Source: Phocaeicola coprophilus DSM 18228 = JCM 13818 (lineage in GTDB: Bacteria > Bacteroidota > Bacteroidia > Bacteroidales > Bacteroidaceae). Taken from it: a DNA stretch of 55,994 bases. Position 1 is the stretch's first letter, and every line of letters begins with the position of its first letter. The translations under genes were made by a program, and so were the position numbers. Below, in pieces: positions 43,854 through 54,852 of this stretch. The notes below the pieces were generated by a model. That model was not told the DNA's origin. It ran no database searches and was given only the letters and a program-made list of their open reading frames with translations. The stretch lies in NCBI RefSeq assembly GCF_000157915.1, contig NZ_EQ973632.1:375578-431571 (forward strand). Reading direction: 5' to 3'.

Positions 43854-44446
43854 GAATGATTGAAATGTTTTTCGGCGATATGTCAACGGTGTTGAAACCG
43901 TCTGATTCCTATGCAATGGTACTGACAGAGGCTGAAGGAGGAAAGGACAGAAAACTGGCGGTGATTATCGGGGCTCCGGAAGCCCAGGCCATCAAAATGG
44001 CCCAGATCGGTTACCGGACACCGCGTCCATTTACCCATGAACTGCTGATGAACCTGATCTACGAAGGAGGAATGGATTTCATTCAGGCAGTGATTTATGA
44101 TGTCAAGGATGGAATCTATTATACGCATTTGTACATGGAGCGTCCGGATGGTTCGGAATATGAAGCGGATGCACGTACGACAGACGTCGTGGCTTTGTCC
44201 ATGCGTGCTCATTTCCCGATCTATATCGAAGAAGAGTTGCTGGAACGTGAGCGTCTGAGAAATATCTCTCCGGACGGATCTGTCTATACGCTGACGGTCA
44301 ATGCTGTCAGCACTGATATGCTGGAACAGGCCCTGGCAGAGGCTGTCAAACAGGAAGATTATGAGCGTGCATCGCAGTTGCGCGATGAAATCAAGCGCCG
44401 GAAAGAAGAGAAAGAAACAGAGGAACCCAATCCTCTTCATTTATAA
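43850..44446 (+). CDS. bifunctional nuclease (BFN) family protein with UVR motif
   Basis: A protein of 198 residues. The N-terminal BFN (DUF151) domain covers about 1-130: LAVIIGAPEAQAIKMAQIGY, RPFTHELLMNLI, VYDVKDGIYYTHLY-like strands and DVVALSMRAHFPIYIEEELL. A UVR helix pair follows near 160-190 (LAEAVKQEDYERASQLRDEI). This two-domain form is standard in Bacteroidetes. The family was named from a plant nuclease; its bacterial role is unproven. It overlaps the nupG stop and precedes rsmE by 13 bases. Confidence 0.92.
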   Translation: MRMIEMFFGDMSTVLKPSDSYAMVLTEAEGGKDRKLAVIIGAPEAQAIKMAQIGYRTPRPFTHELLMNLIYEGGMDFIQAVIYDVKDGIYYTHLYMERPDGSEYEADARTTDVVALSMRAHFPIYIEEELLERERLRNISPDGSVYTLTVNAVSTDMLEQALAEAVKQEDYERASQLRDEIKRRKEEKETEEPNPLHL

Positions 44447-44459
44447 AACAAGGAACAAT

Positions 44460-45158
44460 ATGCATGTATTTTATACTCCGGACATTGCTGTCAGCAATGA
44501 GCTCCCGGAAGAAGAAGCCGGACATTGTCTGCGGGTGCTCCGCCTGGGTATGGGCGATGAAGTTATGCTGACCGATGGAAAAGGCTGTTTCTACAAGGCT
44601 GTCATCAGTGCGGCTACGAACAAACGCTGTCAGGTGAAAATTCTGGAAACCATTCCGCAGGAACCTTTCTGGAAAGGACATCTGCATCTGGCTTTGGCAC
44701 CTACCAAGAATATGGACCGCATTGAATGGCTGGCTGAAAAAGCGACGGAAATCGGTTTTGATGAATTGAGTTTTCTGAACTGCCGTTTCTCGGAGCGCAA
44801 GGTTATCAAGACGGAACGGGTGGAAAAGATTGTTGTTTCTGCGGTAAAACAGTCGCTCAAGGCCCGGAAACCTGTCGTCAACGAGATGACGGATTTCATG
44901 AAATTTATGGAGCGCGATTTTCCGGGACAGAAATTCATTGCTCACTGCTATGAGGGCGAGAAACCCCTGCTGAAGGATGTGCTGGTTCCGGGCGAAGACG
45001 CCCTGGTGCTGATCGGACCGGAAGGGGACTTTAGTCCGGAAGAAGTGGCCAGAGCCGAAGAAAAAGGCTTCCATGCCGTCAGCCTCGGCAAATCCCGCCT
45101 GCGTACGGAGACGGCTGCACTGGTTGCCGTACATACCATGAACCTGATAAACAGCTGA
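44460..45158 (+). CDS. rsmE: 16S rRNA (uracil-1498-N3)-methyltransferase
   Basis: A SPOUT-type methyltransferase of 232 residues. The N-terminal PUA-like domain includes AGHCLRVLRLGMGDEVMLTD. The SPOUT knot is at the C-terminus: LVLIGPEGDFSPEEVARAEE near 180 and VSLGKSRLRTETAALVAVHT near 210, both typical. The start at 44460 (MHVFYTPDIAVSNELPEEEA) fits the family; the open frame further upstream overlaps the BFN gene. Confidence 0.96.
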   Translation: MHVFYTPDIAVSNELPEEEAGHCLRVLRLGMGDEVMLTDGKGCFYKAVISAATNKRCQVKILETIPQEPFWKGHLHLALAPTKNMDRIEWLAEKATEIGFDELSFLNCRFSERKVIKTERVEKIVVSAVKQSLKARKPVVNEMTDFMKFMERDFPGQKFIAHCYEGEKPLLKDVLVPGEDALVLIGPEGDFSPEEVARAEEKGFHAVSLGKSRLRTETAALVAVHTMNLINS

Positions 45159-45160
45159 CC

Positions 45161-45805
45161 ATGCATGTCATTGAACTCCAACAGGTCCTGCCGGAAGTAT
45201 TTGCCGGTAATGACCGCATCACTTCGGATGTCTGGCATCGTCAGCTGGCCTTCCAGAAAGGACAGAAATATCTGGTAGAAGCTGCTTCGGGTACCGGAAA
45301 ATCTTCTCTGTGCAGTTTTATTTATGGATACCGGAAAGACTATCAGGGCATCCTGTCCTTTGATGGAGAAAATATCCGGAACATTTCCGTATCCCGCTGG
45401 GTAGAAATCCGGAAACGTTCCCTGAGTATGCTGTTTCAGGAACTCCGTCTGTTTGAGGAACTCACAGCCTGGGAGAATGTGCAGCTGAAAAACAACCTGA
45501 CCGGTTACAAGAAACGTTCGGAGATCCGGCAGTGGTTTGAAGAACTGGGCATTGCTGATAAATGGGACCGCAAGGTGGGGCAGATGTCGTTCGGACAGCA
45601 ACAGCGTGTGGCATTTATCCGCTCCTTGTGCCAGCCTTTCGACTTTATTTTTCTGGACGAACCGATCAGTCACCTGGATGACGGGAACGGACGTTGCATG
45701 GCCCGTATTCTGACAGAAGAAGCCGCCAGACAGGGAGCCGGAATCATTGTAACCTCCATCGGGAAACATCTGGAACTGGCGTATGACCGGGTACTTTCGC
45801 TGTAA
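45161..45805 (+). CDS. ABC transporter ATP-binding protein
   Basis: A protein of 214 residues. Walker A is AASGTGKSSL near residue 43, the Q-loop LFQELRLFEEL, the signature MSFGQQQRVAFIRSL (FGQQQ in place of SGGQQ) and Walker B FIFLDEPISHLDD. It belongs with the LolD/MacB-type exporters by its FtsX-like permease partner, encoded 27 bases downstream. It starts 2 bases after rsmE. The substrate is unknown; lipoprotein, peptide or lipid handling is possible. Confidence 0.92.
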   Translation: MHVIELQQVLPEVFAGNDRITSDVWHRQLAFQKGQKYLVEAASGTGKSSLCSFIYGYRKDYQGILSFDGENIRNISVSRWVEIRKRSLSMLFQELRLFEELTAWENVQLKNNLTGYKKRSEIRQWFEELGIADKWDRKVGQMSFGQQQRVAFIRSLCQPFDFIFLDEPISHLDDGNGRCMARILTEEAARQGAGIIVTSIGKHLELAYDRVLSL

Positions 45806-45832
45806 TACATTAATTTGAAATCGGATGAAGAT

Positions 45833-47023
45833 ATGGTTTGGAAATTATTAAGGCAGCATCTGAGCGTGTCGCAACTGACCGGGTTCTTTCTGGCAAACCT
45901 CTGCGGTATGGTTATTGTCCTGCTCAGTGTTCAGTTCTATAAGGATGTGCTTCCGGTATTTACACAGGGAGACAGCTTTTTGAAAAAGGATTACCTGATT
46001 ATAAATAAAGAAGTCAGTACACTCGGTTCGCTGGTCGGACGGGACGGCACTTTTTCAGATGCGGAAATGGCCAAACTGGAGAAGCAGCCTTTTACGGAAA
46101 GCGTGGGGGCTTTTCAGCCAGCCCGTTTCAAAGTGTCTGCCGGTATGGGAATGCAGGGCATGCAGCTTTCTACGGCCATGTTTTTTGAATCGGTTCCCGA
46201 CCGTTTTGTCGATGTGAAGGTAGATGACTGGACTTATCGTCCGGGACAGGAAGAAATACCAATCATTATTCCCCGGAATTATCTGAACCTCTATAATTTC
46301 GGTTTTGCCCAGAGCCGCAATCTTCCCCAGCTTTCGGAAAGTGTCATGGGAATGATGACGCTGGATATCCGGATGTCCGGACGCGGACAGGTGAAGACAC
46401 TGAAGGGACGTATCGTGGGATTCTCGAACCGGCTGAATACGATTCTGGTTCCCGAAGATTTCATGAACTGGGCCAACAGTACTTACGGAGAAGAAAAAGA
46501 GAAGAGTCCGTCGCGCCTGATTCTGGAAGTGAACAATCCGGCTGATGAACGGATTGCCCAATACTTTCAGCAGCAGGGATACACCACTGAAAGTGACAAG
46601 CTGGATGCCGGGAAAACAACCTGGTTCCTGCGAATGACGGTCGGACTGGTACTCTCGGTCGGGCTGGTGATCAGTTTCCTGTCATTTGCCCTCCTGATGC
46701 TCAGCATTTATTTACTTTTGCAGAAGAATACGGTCAAGCTTGAAACCTTGCTGCTGATCGGCTATAGTCCGGTCCGGGTTTCACTCCCTTATCAGATGTT
46801 GGCCGTTCTGCTGAATGCAGCCGTCCTGCTGATCGGTATGGCTCTTGTATTGCCAGTCCGTTCTGCCTATCTGGGAACTCTGGAACATCTGCTTCCGGGC
46901 ATGGAGGCAGGGAGTCTGCTCGCAGCCTGGATAACCGGTCTTTTCCTCTTTATTCTCGTCTCGGCAGCCAATGTTCTGGCCATCCGCCGGAAGGTTCAGG
47001 CCATCTGGTTAAAGAAAAAATGA
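45833..47023 (+). CDS. FtsX-like ABC transporter permease
   Basis: A membrane protein of 396 residues. One helix lies near the N-terminus (LTGFFLANLCGMVIVLLSVQ), then a periplasmic MacB-like domain of about 230 residues. Three C-terminal helices follow (VGLVLSVGLVISFLSFALLM, MLAVLLNAAVLLIGMALVLP, AAWITGLFLFILVSAANVLA), the FtsX order. The chosen start is the ATG at 45833; a TTG at 45815 is an alternative. It pairs with the ATP-binding protein just upstream. A strong terminator follows at 47051. Confidence 0.88.
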   Translation: MVWKLLRQHLSVSQLTGFFLANLCGMVIVLLSVQFYKDVLPVFTQGDSFLKKDYLIINKEVSTLGSLVGRDGTFSDAEMAKLEKQPFTESVGAFQPARFKVSAGMGMQGMQLSTAMFFESVPDRFVDVKVDDWTYRPGQEEIPIIIPRNYLNLYNFGFAQSRNLPQLSESVMGMMTLDIRMSGRGQVKTLKGRIVGFSNRLNTILVPEDFMNWANSTYGEEKEKSPSRLILEVNNPADERIAQYFQQQGYTTESDKLDAGKTTWFLRMTVGLVLSVGLVISFLSFALLMLSIYLLLQKNTVKLETLLLIGYSPVRVSLPYQMLAVLLNAAVLLIGMALVLPVRSAYLGTLEHLLPGMEAGSLLAAWITGLFLFILVSAANVLAIRRKVQAIWLKKK

Positions 47024-47050
47024 GAAATCTGAACATTTCGCTTTTGCACA

Positions 47051-47085
47051 AAAAACGGCTTTCTGTGTACTCCAGAGCCGTTTTT
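47051..47085 (+). terminator. terminator of the nupG-ABC transporter run
   Basis: AAAAACGGCT (47051-47060) pairs AGCCGTTTTT (47076-47085), followed by more T. Confidence 0.85.
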
Positions 47086-47228
47086 TTATTTTTCTCCGTG
47101 TGAACAAATGTTTAGAAACCTTTTGTTCTATAAATACACTTGTTCTATATCCCTTGATTTATGTCTGATAACATAGTTTTAGGGCTAAAAAATGTTACAT
47201 GCGATAACACCTTAGTGATTTTATTCAG

Positions 47229-47236
47229 TAAATTTG
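47229..47236 (+). promoter_or_regulatory. putative -7 box of the ATP synthase operon
   Basis: TAAATTTG, matching the TAnnTTTG consensus; the -33 element is weak. An untranslated leader of about 93 bases precedes atpD. Bases 47086-47228 hold nothing else recognised. Confidence 0.55.
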
Positions 47237-47323
47237 CGTAACCGAAACAAACGGAAAGGCACTTTCTGAAAAAGGAAAAAACCAGACGTTTGAAGAACAA
47301 AATCGGAGATACTTTTAATTTAA

Positions 47324-48862
<1,539 letters not shown>

Positions 48863-48866
48863 GCGT

Positions 48867-49118
48867 ATGGATACGAAAGAATTACATCTGACAGTCGTTT
48901 CACCTGAACGGACCGTATATGACGGAAAGGTACTTTCGGTGACATTGCCCGGTGAAGTGGGTAGCTTCCAGATTCTTCCGGGACATGCTCCGCTGATTTC
49001 TTCATTAGGGGCCGGAGAGTTGAAATATACTGTCGGAAAGGAAACACAGGTCCTGCAGATTGCAGGAGGATTCGTGGAGGTCAGAGACAATTCAGTTTCC
49101 GCATGCGTGGAACTCTGA
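48867..49118 (+). CDS. atpC: F-type ATP synthase subunit epsilon
   Basis: A protein of 83 residues forming the F1 central-stalk beta sandwich (LHLTVVSPERTVYDGKVLSV, LPGEVGSFQILPGHAPLISS). It lacks the C-terminal helical hairpin of the 130-residue E. coli form, which inhibits ATP hydrolysis there. Short epsilon is usual in Bacteroidetes. Start at 48867, 4 bases after atpD. Confidence 0.93.
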   Translation: MDTKELHLTVVSPERTVYDGKVLSVTLPGEVGSFQILPGHAPLISSLGAGELKYTVGKETQVLQIAGGFVEVRDNSVSACVEL

Positions 49119-49201
49119 ACGGGATTGCTTCTCCCCACACAGGCATTTGTTGAATCAAAGATGTTTTTAGCAGCTTTCCGGATGAAAAACTGCACGATAC
49201 T

Positions 49202-49615
49202 ATGTTTTTGTTAACCGTAAGAAAAAAGTTTATCAAGGAACTCACCGTCATCGGTGTAGTGTTGACAGGTCTGGTGGCCATAGTGTATCACCTATTTATA
49301 CCGGAAAGGTATTTCCTCTGGTTTCCTGCCATTCCGATATTCTTTTATCTGTTCGGTTTGCTTTACATAGCATTCTTTTCGTTCAGCTATCGCCTGGGTC
49401 TGGAAAAACTGGCCATGACCTATCTGGTCTGTAAAGTGCTGAAATTTATATTAAGCGCTTTCGTCCTGATTTTCTACGGATTCGTAATCAGGCATGAAGT
49501 GGTGGCTTTCATTGCTACATTCATGTTCTTCTACTTTGCGTTTCTGATTTTTGAAACTCGTTTTTTCCTTCGCTTTGAGGAGAAACTGAAACTAAGACAA
49601 AAGAATAAAAAATGA
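49202..49615 (+). CDS. small membrane protein of the ATP synthase operon (AtpI-like position)
   Basis: A protein of 137 residues with four membrane helices (about 17-36, 43-64, 78-97, 100-121) and basic ends (VRKKFIKELTV; KLKLRQKNKK). It sits where atpI/atpZ-type genes occur, between atpC and atpB, with a 4-base overlap to atpB. AtpI helps assemble the c ring, so a similar role is inferred; sequence similarity is weak. Confidence 0.8.
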   Translation: MFLLTVRKKFIKELTVIGVVLTGLVAIVYHLFIPERYFLWFPAIPIFFYLFGLLYIAFFSFSYRLGLEKLAMTYLVCKVLKFILSAFVLIFYGFVIRHEVVAFIATFMFFYFAFLIFETRFFLRFEEKLKLRQKNKK

Positions 49616-50682
49616 AAAAATTACGGTACATAGTCCTAATGCTTTCCCTGCTGCTGGCAACGTCGGCCAGTGTTCAGGCACAGGAGGCGTCTGCAACGGA
49701 AGCCGGGGAAGTAAATGTGAATGAACTGGTATTCGGACACATCGGTGACGCTTACGAGTGGCACATCGCCACCATCGGGGGCAAGACGCTGAGTATTCCG
49801 CTTCCGGTCATCGTGCATAGCAGTACCGGCTGGCATGTCTTTTCTTCTTCCCGTCTGGAAGAAGGGGAATATGAAGGCCTTTACATCGCCAGGGGAGGTG
49901 CTTACGACGGAAAGATCGTGGAGCGCAACGCTGCCGGCGAGGAAGTAAGGCCGCTGGATATTTCCATCACGAAGAATGTGCTGGGACTCTTCATCAACAG
50001 TGCCGTGCTGCTCATTATCCTGATGAGCTGTGTCCGCTGGTACAAGAAGCATCCGGTAGAACAGGGAGCACCGAAAGGCGGAGTCGGCATGATTGAAGCT
50101 CTGGTGCTGATGATCTACGAAGATGTCATCAAAGGCTGTATCGGTGAAGACTACAAGCGTTATGCTCCTTATTTGCTGACCGCCTTTTTCTTTGTGCTGG
50201 TCAACAACCTGATGGGACTGATTCCTATCTTTCCCGGAGGAGCCAACGTAACCGGTAATATTGCGATCACCCTGGTGCTGGCATTCTGTACATTCGTGCT
50301 GACCAACCTTTACGGTTCAAAGGAATACTGGAAGGAAATCTTCTGGCCCGATGTTCCGACCTGGCTGAAAGCTCCGGTACCCATGATGCCGCTGATCGAG
50401 TTCTTCGGAATATTCACCAAGCCGTTCGCCCTGATGATCCGTCTTTTTGCCAATATCATGGCAGGCCACGCAGCCATTCTGAGTCTGATCGCTATCATTT
50501 TCATCACCGTAAAGGCCGGACCGGTCATCAACGGTTCCATGACCTTCGTTGCCGTGGTATTCGGTATCTTTATGGATGCGCTTGAAATTCTGGTAGCTTT
50601 CATCCAGGCTTATGTATTTACGATGTTGTCAGCCGTATTCATCGGACTGTCACGCGTGAAAGGTCACGCAAAAGAAAACTAA
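49612..50682 (+). CDS. atpB: F-type ATP synthase subunit a
   Basis: The Fo channel subunit, 356 residues. An N-terminal signal-like helix (MKKLRYIVLMLSLLLATSAS) and about 110 periplasmic residues precede the membrane core, an extension common in this phylum. The essential arginine lies in KPFALMIRLFANIMAGHAA near 270. Five further helices follow the usual order. The start overlaps the previous gene by 4 bases. Confidence 0.96.
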   Translation: MKKLRYIVLMLSLLLATSASVQAQEASATEAGEVNVNELVFGHIGDAYEWHIATIGGKTLSIPLPVIVHSSTGWHVFSSSRLEEGEYEGLYIARGGAYDGKIVERNAAGEEVRPLDISITKNVLGLFINSAVLLIILMSCVRWYKKHPVEQGAPKGGVGMIEALVLMIYEDVIKGCIGEDYKRYAPYLLTAFFFVLVNNLMGLIPIFPGGANVTGNIAITLVLAFCTFVLTNLYGSKEYWKEIFWPDVPTWLKAPVPMMPLIEFFGIFTKPFALMIRLFANIMAGHAAILSLIAIIFITVKAGPVINGSMTFVAVVFGIFMDALEILVAFIQAYVFTMLSAVFIGLSRVKGHAKEN

Positions 50683-50722
50683 AAGAGATAAAAACAGAAA
50701 AAGTATAACCATTTAAATTTGA

Positions 50723-50983
<261 letters not shown>

Positions 50984-51015
50984 TTTCACCGTCCAACTTA
51001 AACAGGTAAAAGATT

Positions 51016-51519
51016 ATGGGATTATTAACTCCGGATCCGGGGCTGCTCTTCTGGATGATTATCGTTTTTGGAGTCGTATTTTTCATCTTGGCAAAATATG
51101 GCTTCCCGGTAATCATCCGGATGGTAGAGGACCGGAAAGCATACATTGACCAGTCGCTGAAGGCGGCACGTGAAGCCAACGAAAAGCTGGCCAGCGTGAA
51201 GCAGGAGGGTGAAAGAATCCTGGCACAGGCCAATGAAGAACAAGTCCGTATTCTGAATGAAGCAGCTGCCACTCGTGACCGCATCATCAACGAAGCCAAG
51301 GAACGGGCCCGTCTTGAAGGCGACCGTCTGATGGAAGAAATGAAGAAGCAGATCGAGACCGAAAAGGAAAGCGCCATTCGTGACATCCGCCGTCAGGTAG
51401 CCGTATTGTCTGTAGGAATTGCCGAAAAGGTAATGCGCAGCAAGCTGGCTGACGAAAAAGAGCAGATGGAACTGATCGACAGAATGCTGGACGAAATGAT
51501 AGAAACTTCTAAGAAATAA
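51016..51519 (+). CDS. atpF: F-type ATP synthase subunit b
   Basis: The peripheral stalk, 167 residues. One N-terminal membrane helix ([20 protein letters not shown], about 9-28) is followed by a long charged coiled coil (about 35-150) that reaches to F1. Length and composition are typical. It lies 32 bases after atpE and 8 before atpH. Confidence 0.95.
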   Translation: MGLLTPDPGLLFWMIIVFGVVFFILAKYGFPVIIRMVEDRKAYIDQSLKAAREANEKLASVKQEGERILAQANEEQVRILNEAAATRDRIINEAKERARLEGDRLMEEMKKQIETEKESAIRDIRRQVAVLSVGIAEKVMRSKLADEKEQMELIDRMLDEMIETSKK

Positions 51520-51527
51520 CAGGTCTT

Positions 51528-52082
51528 ATGAATACAGGAGTCGTATCAATGCGTTACGCAAAGGCACTGCTGGCCTATGCCGATGCACAGGGAAAGGAAG
51601 ACCAGGTCTATGAGGAAGTCAAGACTTTAGCCGACCATTATGTGACTGTTCCCGGATTGAGGCGTGCCGTAGAGAATCCTGTACTGGATATCGAAACGAA
51701 GCTGCAACTGCTTCAGGAAGCGGCAGGCGGTAAGGATGTCAGTGAGGAGCTGAAACGCTTCTTCCGGCTGGTGCTGGAAGCCAAGCGGGAGAAATTTCTC
51801 CAGTTTATGACATGGTCATACATCGATCTTTACCGGGAAGAGAAGCATATCCTGATCGGAAAGCTTACTACTGCTGTTCCTTCGGAAAGACTGGTGCAGC
51901 ATCTGGTGGAACTGATTGGTGCCCGGACGCATGAAAATGTGGAACTGGATGCACGGATTGATCCGAACATTATCGGAGGATACATCATTGAATTGTCCGG
52001 TTTCCGGCTTGATGCCAGTGTTGCCAATCAGCTGAAGCGGGTGAAACAGCAGTTTATCGCCAGAAACAGAAGAATTGTTTAA
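51528..52082 (+). CDS. atpH: F-type ATP synthase subunit delta
   Basis: A protein of 184 residues linking the stalk to F1. The N-terminal helical bundle starts [20 protein letters not shown]. The C-terminal signature [20 protein letters not shown] is clear near 145-165. It lies between atpF and atpA with short spacings (8 and 16 bases). Confidence 0.95.
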   Translation: MNTGVVSMRYAKALLAYADAQGKEDQVYEEVKTLADHYVTVPGLRRAVENPVLDIETKLQLLQEAAGGKDVSEELKRFFRLVLEAKREKFLQFMTWSYIDLYREEKHILIGKLTTAVPSERLVQHLVELIGARTHENVELDARIDPNIIGGYIIELSGFRLDASVANQLKRVKQQFIARNRRIV

Positions 52083-52098
52083 TCCAAATCGAGTAATT

Positions 52099-53688
52099 AT
52101 GCCAGAAAATACAATCAAACCCAGCGAAGTCTCTGAAGTGCTGCTTCGCCAGTTGCAAGGAATCGACACCTCCCTTAAATTCGACGAGGTAGGTACCGTC
52201 CTGCAGGTGAGCGATGGTGTGGCACGTATCTATGGCTTGCGCAATGCAGAAGCCAACGAACTTCTGCAATTTGAAAACGGTATAATGGGTACCGTGATGA
52301 ATCTGGAAGAGGATAACGTCGGAGCTGTGCTGCTCGGTCCTACTGACCAGATCAAGGAGGGCATGATCGTTAAACGTACCCGGAGAATTGCTTCCATCAA
52401 TGTGGGAGAAGGAATGCTGGGACGTGTCATCGACCCTCTGGGTGTACCGATGGACGGACGCGGCGAAATCAGCGGCGAACGTTTTGAAATGCCGCTGGAA
52501 CGCAAGGCTCCGGGAGTTATTTTCCGTCAGCCGGTAACAGAACCTCTTCAGACCGGTCTGAAGGCGATCGATGCCATGATTCCTATCGGACGCGGACAGC
52601 GTGAGCTGATCATCGGTGACCGCCAGACTGGAAAGACGGCTATTGCCATCGATACCATCATCAACCAGCGTTCCAATTACGAAGCCGGTAATCCGGTGTA
52701 CTGTATCTACGTTGCAATCGGACAGAAGGGTTCTACCGTTGCCAGCATCGTAAGTGCACTCCGTGAAAAGGGAGCCATGGATTATACGGTGGTTGTGGCT
52801 GCTACGGCTTCCGATCCGGCTGCCATGCAGTATTTCGCACCGTTTGCCGGTGCAGCCATCGGTGAATATTTCCGTGATACCGGCCGTCATGCCCTGGTAG
52901 TCTATGATGACCTGTCCAAGCAGGCGGTAGCCTATCGTGAGGTATCTCTGATTCTGCGCCGTCCGTCAGGACGTGAAGCTTATCCGGGCGATATCTTCTA
53001 TCTGCACTCCCGTCTGCTGGAACGTGCGGCAAAGATCATCAGCCAGCAGGAAGTGGCCGAACAGATGAACGACCTGCCCCCCAGCCTGAAAGGAAAAGTC
53101 AAAGCCGGCGGTTCACTGACTGCACTGCCGATCATCGAAACCCAGGCAGGCGACGTTTCCGCCTATATTCCTACAAACGTGATCTCCATCACCGACGGAC
53201 AGATCTTCCTGGAAACCGACCTGTTCAACCAGGGCTTCCGTCCGGCCATCAACGTCGGTATCTCCGTATCCCGTGTCGGTGGTAGTGCACAGATCAAGAG
53301 TATGAAGAAAGTGGCCGGTACGCTGAAGATCGATCAGGCACAGTACCGTGAACTGGAAGCGTTCTCCAAGTTCAGCAGCGACATGGACCCGGTAACCGCC
53401 ATGGCCATCGACCGCGGACGTAAGAACAACCAGCTGCTGATCCAGCCGCAATATTCACCGATGCCTGTCGGCGAACAGGTTGCCATCCTGTATTGCGGAA
53501 CCCACGGACTGATGCGTGAAGTTCCTCTGAGCAAGGTTCGTGCTTTCCAGGATACCTTCCTGACCACCCTGCGCGCCAACCACAAGGAAGACGTGCTCGA
53601 CGTTCTGGCATCCGGAAAGATCAACGACGAAGTAACAGCAATCATCGAAAAAGTAGCGGCCGCAACGGCTTTACAGTATAAACAATAA
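52099..53688 (+). CDS. atpA: F-type ATP synthase subunit alpha
   Basis: The non-catalytic F1 nucleotide-binding subunit, 529 residues. The start is the ATG at 52099 ([20 protein letters not shown]). Walker A is [15 protein letters not shown] near 175; [20 protein letters not shown] and [18 protein letters not shown] follow, the latter the family signature near 380. Length is normal to slightly long. Confidence 0.98.
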   Translation: MPENTIKPSEVSEVLLRQLQGIDTSLKFDEVGTVLQVSDGVARIYGLRNAEANELLQFENGIMGTVMNLEEDNVGAVLLGPTDQIKEGMIVKRTRRIASINVGEGMLGRVIDPLGVPMDGRGEISGERFEMPLERKAPGVIFRQPVTEPLQTGLKAIDAMIPIGRGQRELIIGDRQTGKTAIAIDTIINQRSNYEAGNPVYCIYVAIGQKGSTVASIVSALREKGAMDYTVVVAATASDPAAMQYFAPFAGAAIGEYFRDTGRHALVVYDDLSKQAVAYREVSLILRRPSGREAYPGDIFYLHSRLLERAAKIISQQEVAEQMNDLPPSLKGKVKAGGSLTALPIIETQAGDVSAYIPTNVISITDGQIFLETDLFNQGFRPAINVGISVSRVGGSAQIKSMKKVAGTLKIDQAQYRELEAFSKFSSDMDPVTAMAIDRGRKNNQLLIQPQYSPMPVGEQVAILYCGTHGLMREVPLSKVRAFQDTFLTTLRANHKEDVLDVLASGKINDEVTAIIEKVAAATALQYKQ

Positions 53689-53693
53689 GCATC

Positions 53694-54578
53694 ATGGCAT
53701 CACTGAAAGAAGTAAAGGGAAGAATCAACTCGATAAACGGGACGCTGAAGATCACTTCGGCCATGAAGATGGTGGCCTCTTCCAAGCTCCACAAGGCGCA
53801 GGAGGCCATCGAGAACATGCTTCCTTACGAACGAAGACTACACCGCATGCTGACGAACTTCCTGAGTGCGGGGCTGAGCGTGGAGTCGCCTTTCATTGTG
53901 AAGCGTGAGGTCAAGAAAATAGCGATTGTAGTGTTCGCGTCAAACAGCAGCCTCTGCGGCGGATTCAACATGAATGTGATCCGTCATCTGCACGAGGTTG
54001 TTGATGAATATGGCGCGAAAGTGGGAAAGGAGAACCTGCTGGTCTATCCCGTTGGCCGCAAGGTGGCCGATGCCGTGAAGAAGATGGGAATCACTCCCAT
54101 GGGAGATTTCCAGCACATGAGCGGAAAGCCGAACTATAAGGAGGCTTCTGATCTGGCGACTGACTTGATCAACCGCTTCCTGAGCGGGGAAATACAGCAG
54201 GTAGAACTGCTGTACAACCATTTCAAGTCGACTTCCACACAGGTGCTGACGCGCGAAACCTATCTGCCTTTCGACCTTTCGGCTGAAACTGCCGGAAAGG
54301 ACAAGGGAGAAGGAGCCGACATGCAGGCCGATTACATCGTTGAACCTTCATCGGCACAGGTGTTGCAGGAATTGCTTCCCAAGGTACTGCGCATGAAGAT
54401 CTATACCGTTCTGCTCGACTCGAATGCAGCCGAACATGCAGCACGTACCATGGCTATGCAGATTGCTACCGACAATGCCAATGAACTGATACAGGATCTG
54501 ACCCTGATTTACAACAAGAGCCGTCAGCAGGCCATTACCAATGAACTGCTGGATATCATCGGTGGTACGATGGCATAA
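53694..54578 (+). CDS. atpG: F-type ATP synthase subunit gamma
   Basis: The rotor shaft, 294 residues. The N-terminal helix MASLKEVKGRINSINGTLKI and the C-terminal helix ending SRQQAITNELLDIIGGTMA form the coiled coil, with SNSSLCGGFNMNVIRHLHEV between. The C-terminal signature (ITNEL-DI-GG) is clear. Last gene of the operon, 5 bases after atpA; the terminator at 54601 follows. Confidence 0.97.
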   Translation: MASLKEVKGRINSINGTLKITSAMKMVASSKLHKAQEAIENMLPYERRLHRMLTNFLSAGLSVESPFIVKREVKKIAIVVFASNSSLCGGFNMNVIRHLHEVVDEYGAKVGKENLLVYPVGRKVADAVKKMGITPMGDFQHMSGKPNYKEASDLATDLINRFLSGEIQQVELLYNHFKSTSTQVLTRETYLPFDLSAETAGKDKGEGADMQADYIVEPSSAQVLQELLPKVLRMKIYTVLLDSNAAEHAARTMAMQIATDNANELIQDLTLIYNKSRQQAITNELLDIIGGTMA

Positions 54579-54600
54579 GGCGTTGTAAACATCCATAAAG

Positions 54601-54640
54601 ATACATCCTCACTCCTTCGGGAGCGGGGATGTATTTTTTT
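54601..54640 (+). terminator. terminator of the ATP synthase operon
   Basis: ATACATCC (54601-54608) pairs GGATGTAT (54627-54634), with an inner CTCC-TTCG-GGAG hairpin (54612-54623, a UUCG tetraloop) and a long T run. Confidence 0.9.
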
Positions 54641-54674
54641 TTGCACGTCATTCTGCTTGTCCGTCTGTTTTTCT

Positions 54675-54682
54675 TACCTTTG
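54675..54682 (+). promoter_or_regulatory. putative -7 box ahead of the 44-bp repeats
   Basis: TACCTTTG matches the consensus. It could drive the lipoprotein gene at 54853 with a 160-base leader containing both repeats, or a small RNA. Confidence 0.4.
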
Positions 54683-54718
54683 CAGACAGTGCCGTTTCAA
54701 CGTGCAGCCGATGCGTCT

Positions 54719-54806
54719 GAATCGTGCGGTCATTGCGGTCAGATCGACCGCTCGTTGCGGCCGAATCGTGTAGTCGTTGCAGGCTCATCGACCGCACGAT
54801 TGATAT
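54719..54806. repeat. two 44-bp imperfect direct repeats with an embedded inverted repeat
   Basis: Units start at 54719 (GAATCGTGCGGTCATTGCGG) and 54763 (GAATCGTGTAGTCGTTGCAG), and both contain ATCGACCGC 24 bases in. AATCGTGCGGT (54720-54730) and ACCGCACGATT (54791-54801) are inverted copies, so the region can also form one large hairpin. It is GC-rich against the AT-rich gene that follows. Confidence 0.7.
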
Positions 54807-54852
54807 AATTGTTTATATATTTGAATATTGTTAAACTTAAAAATATATCTAT

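Noticed and set aside
54719..54806. A CRISPR array
   Set aside because: Only two imperfect 44-bp units without unique spacers, and no cas genes.
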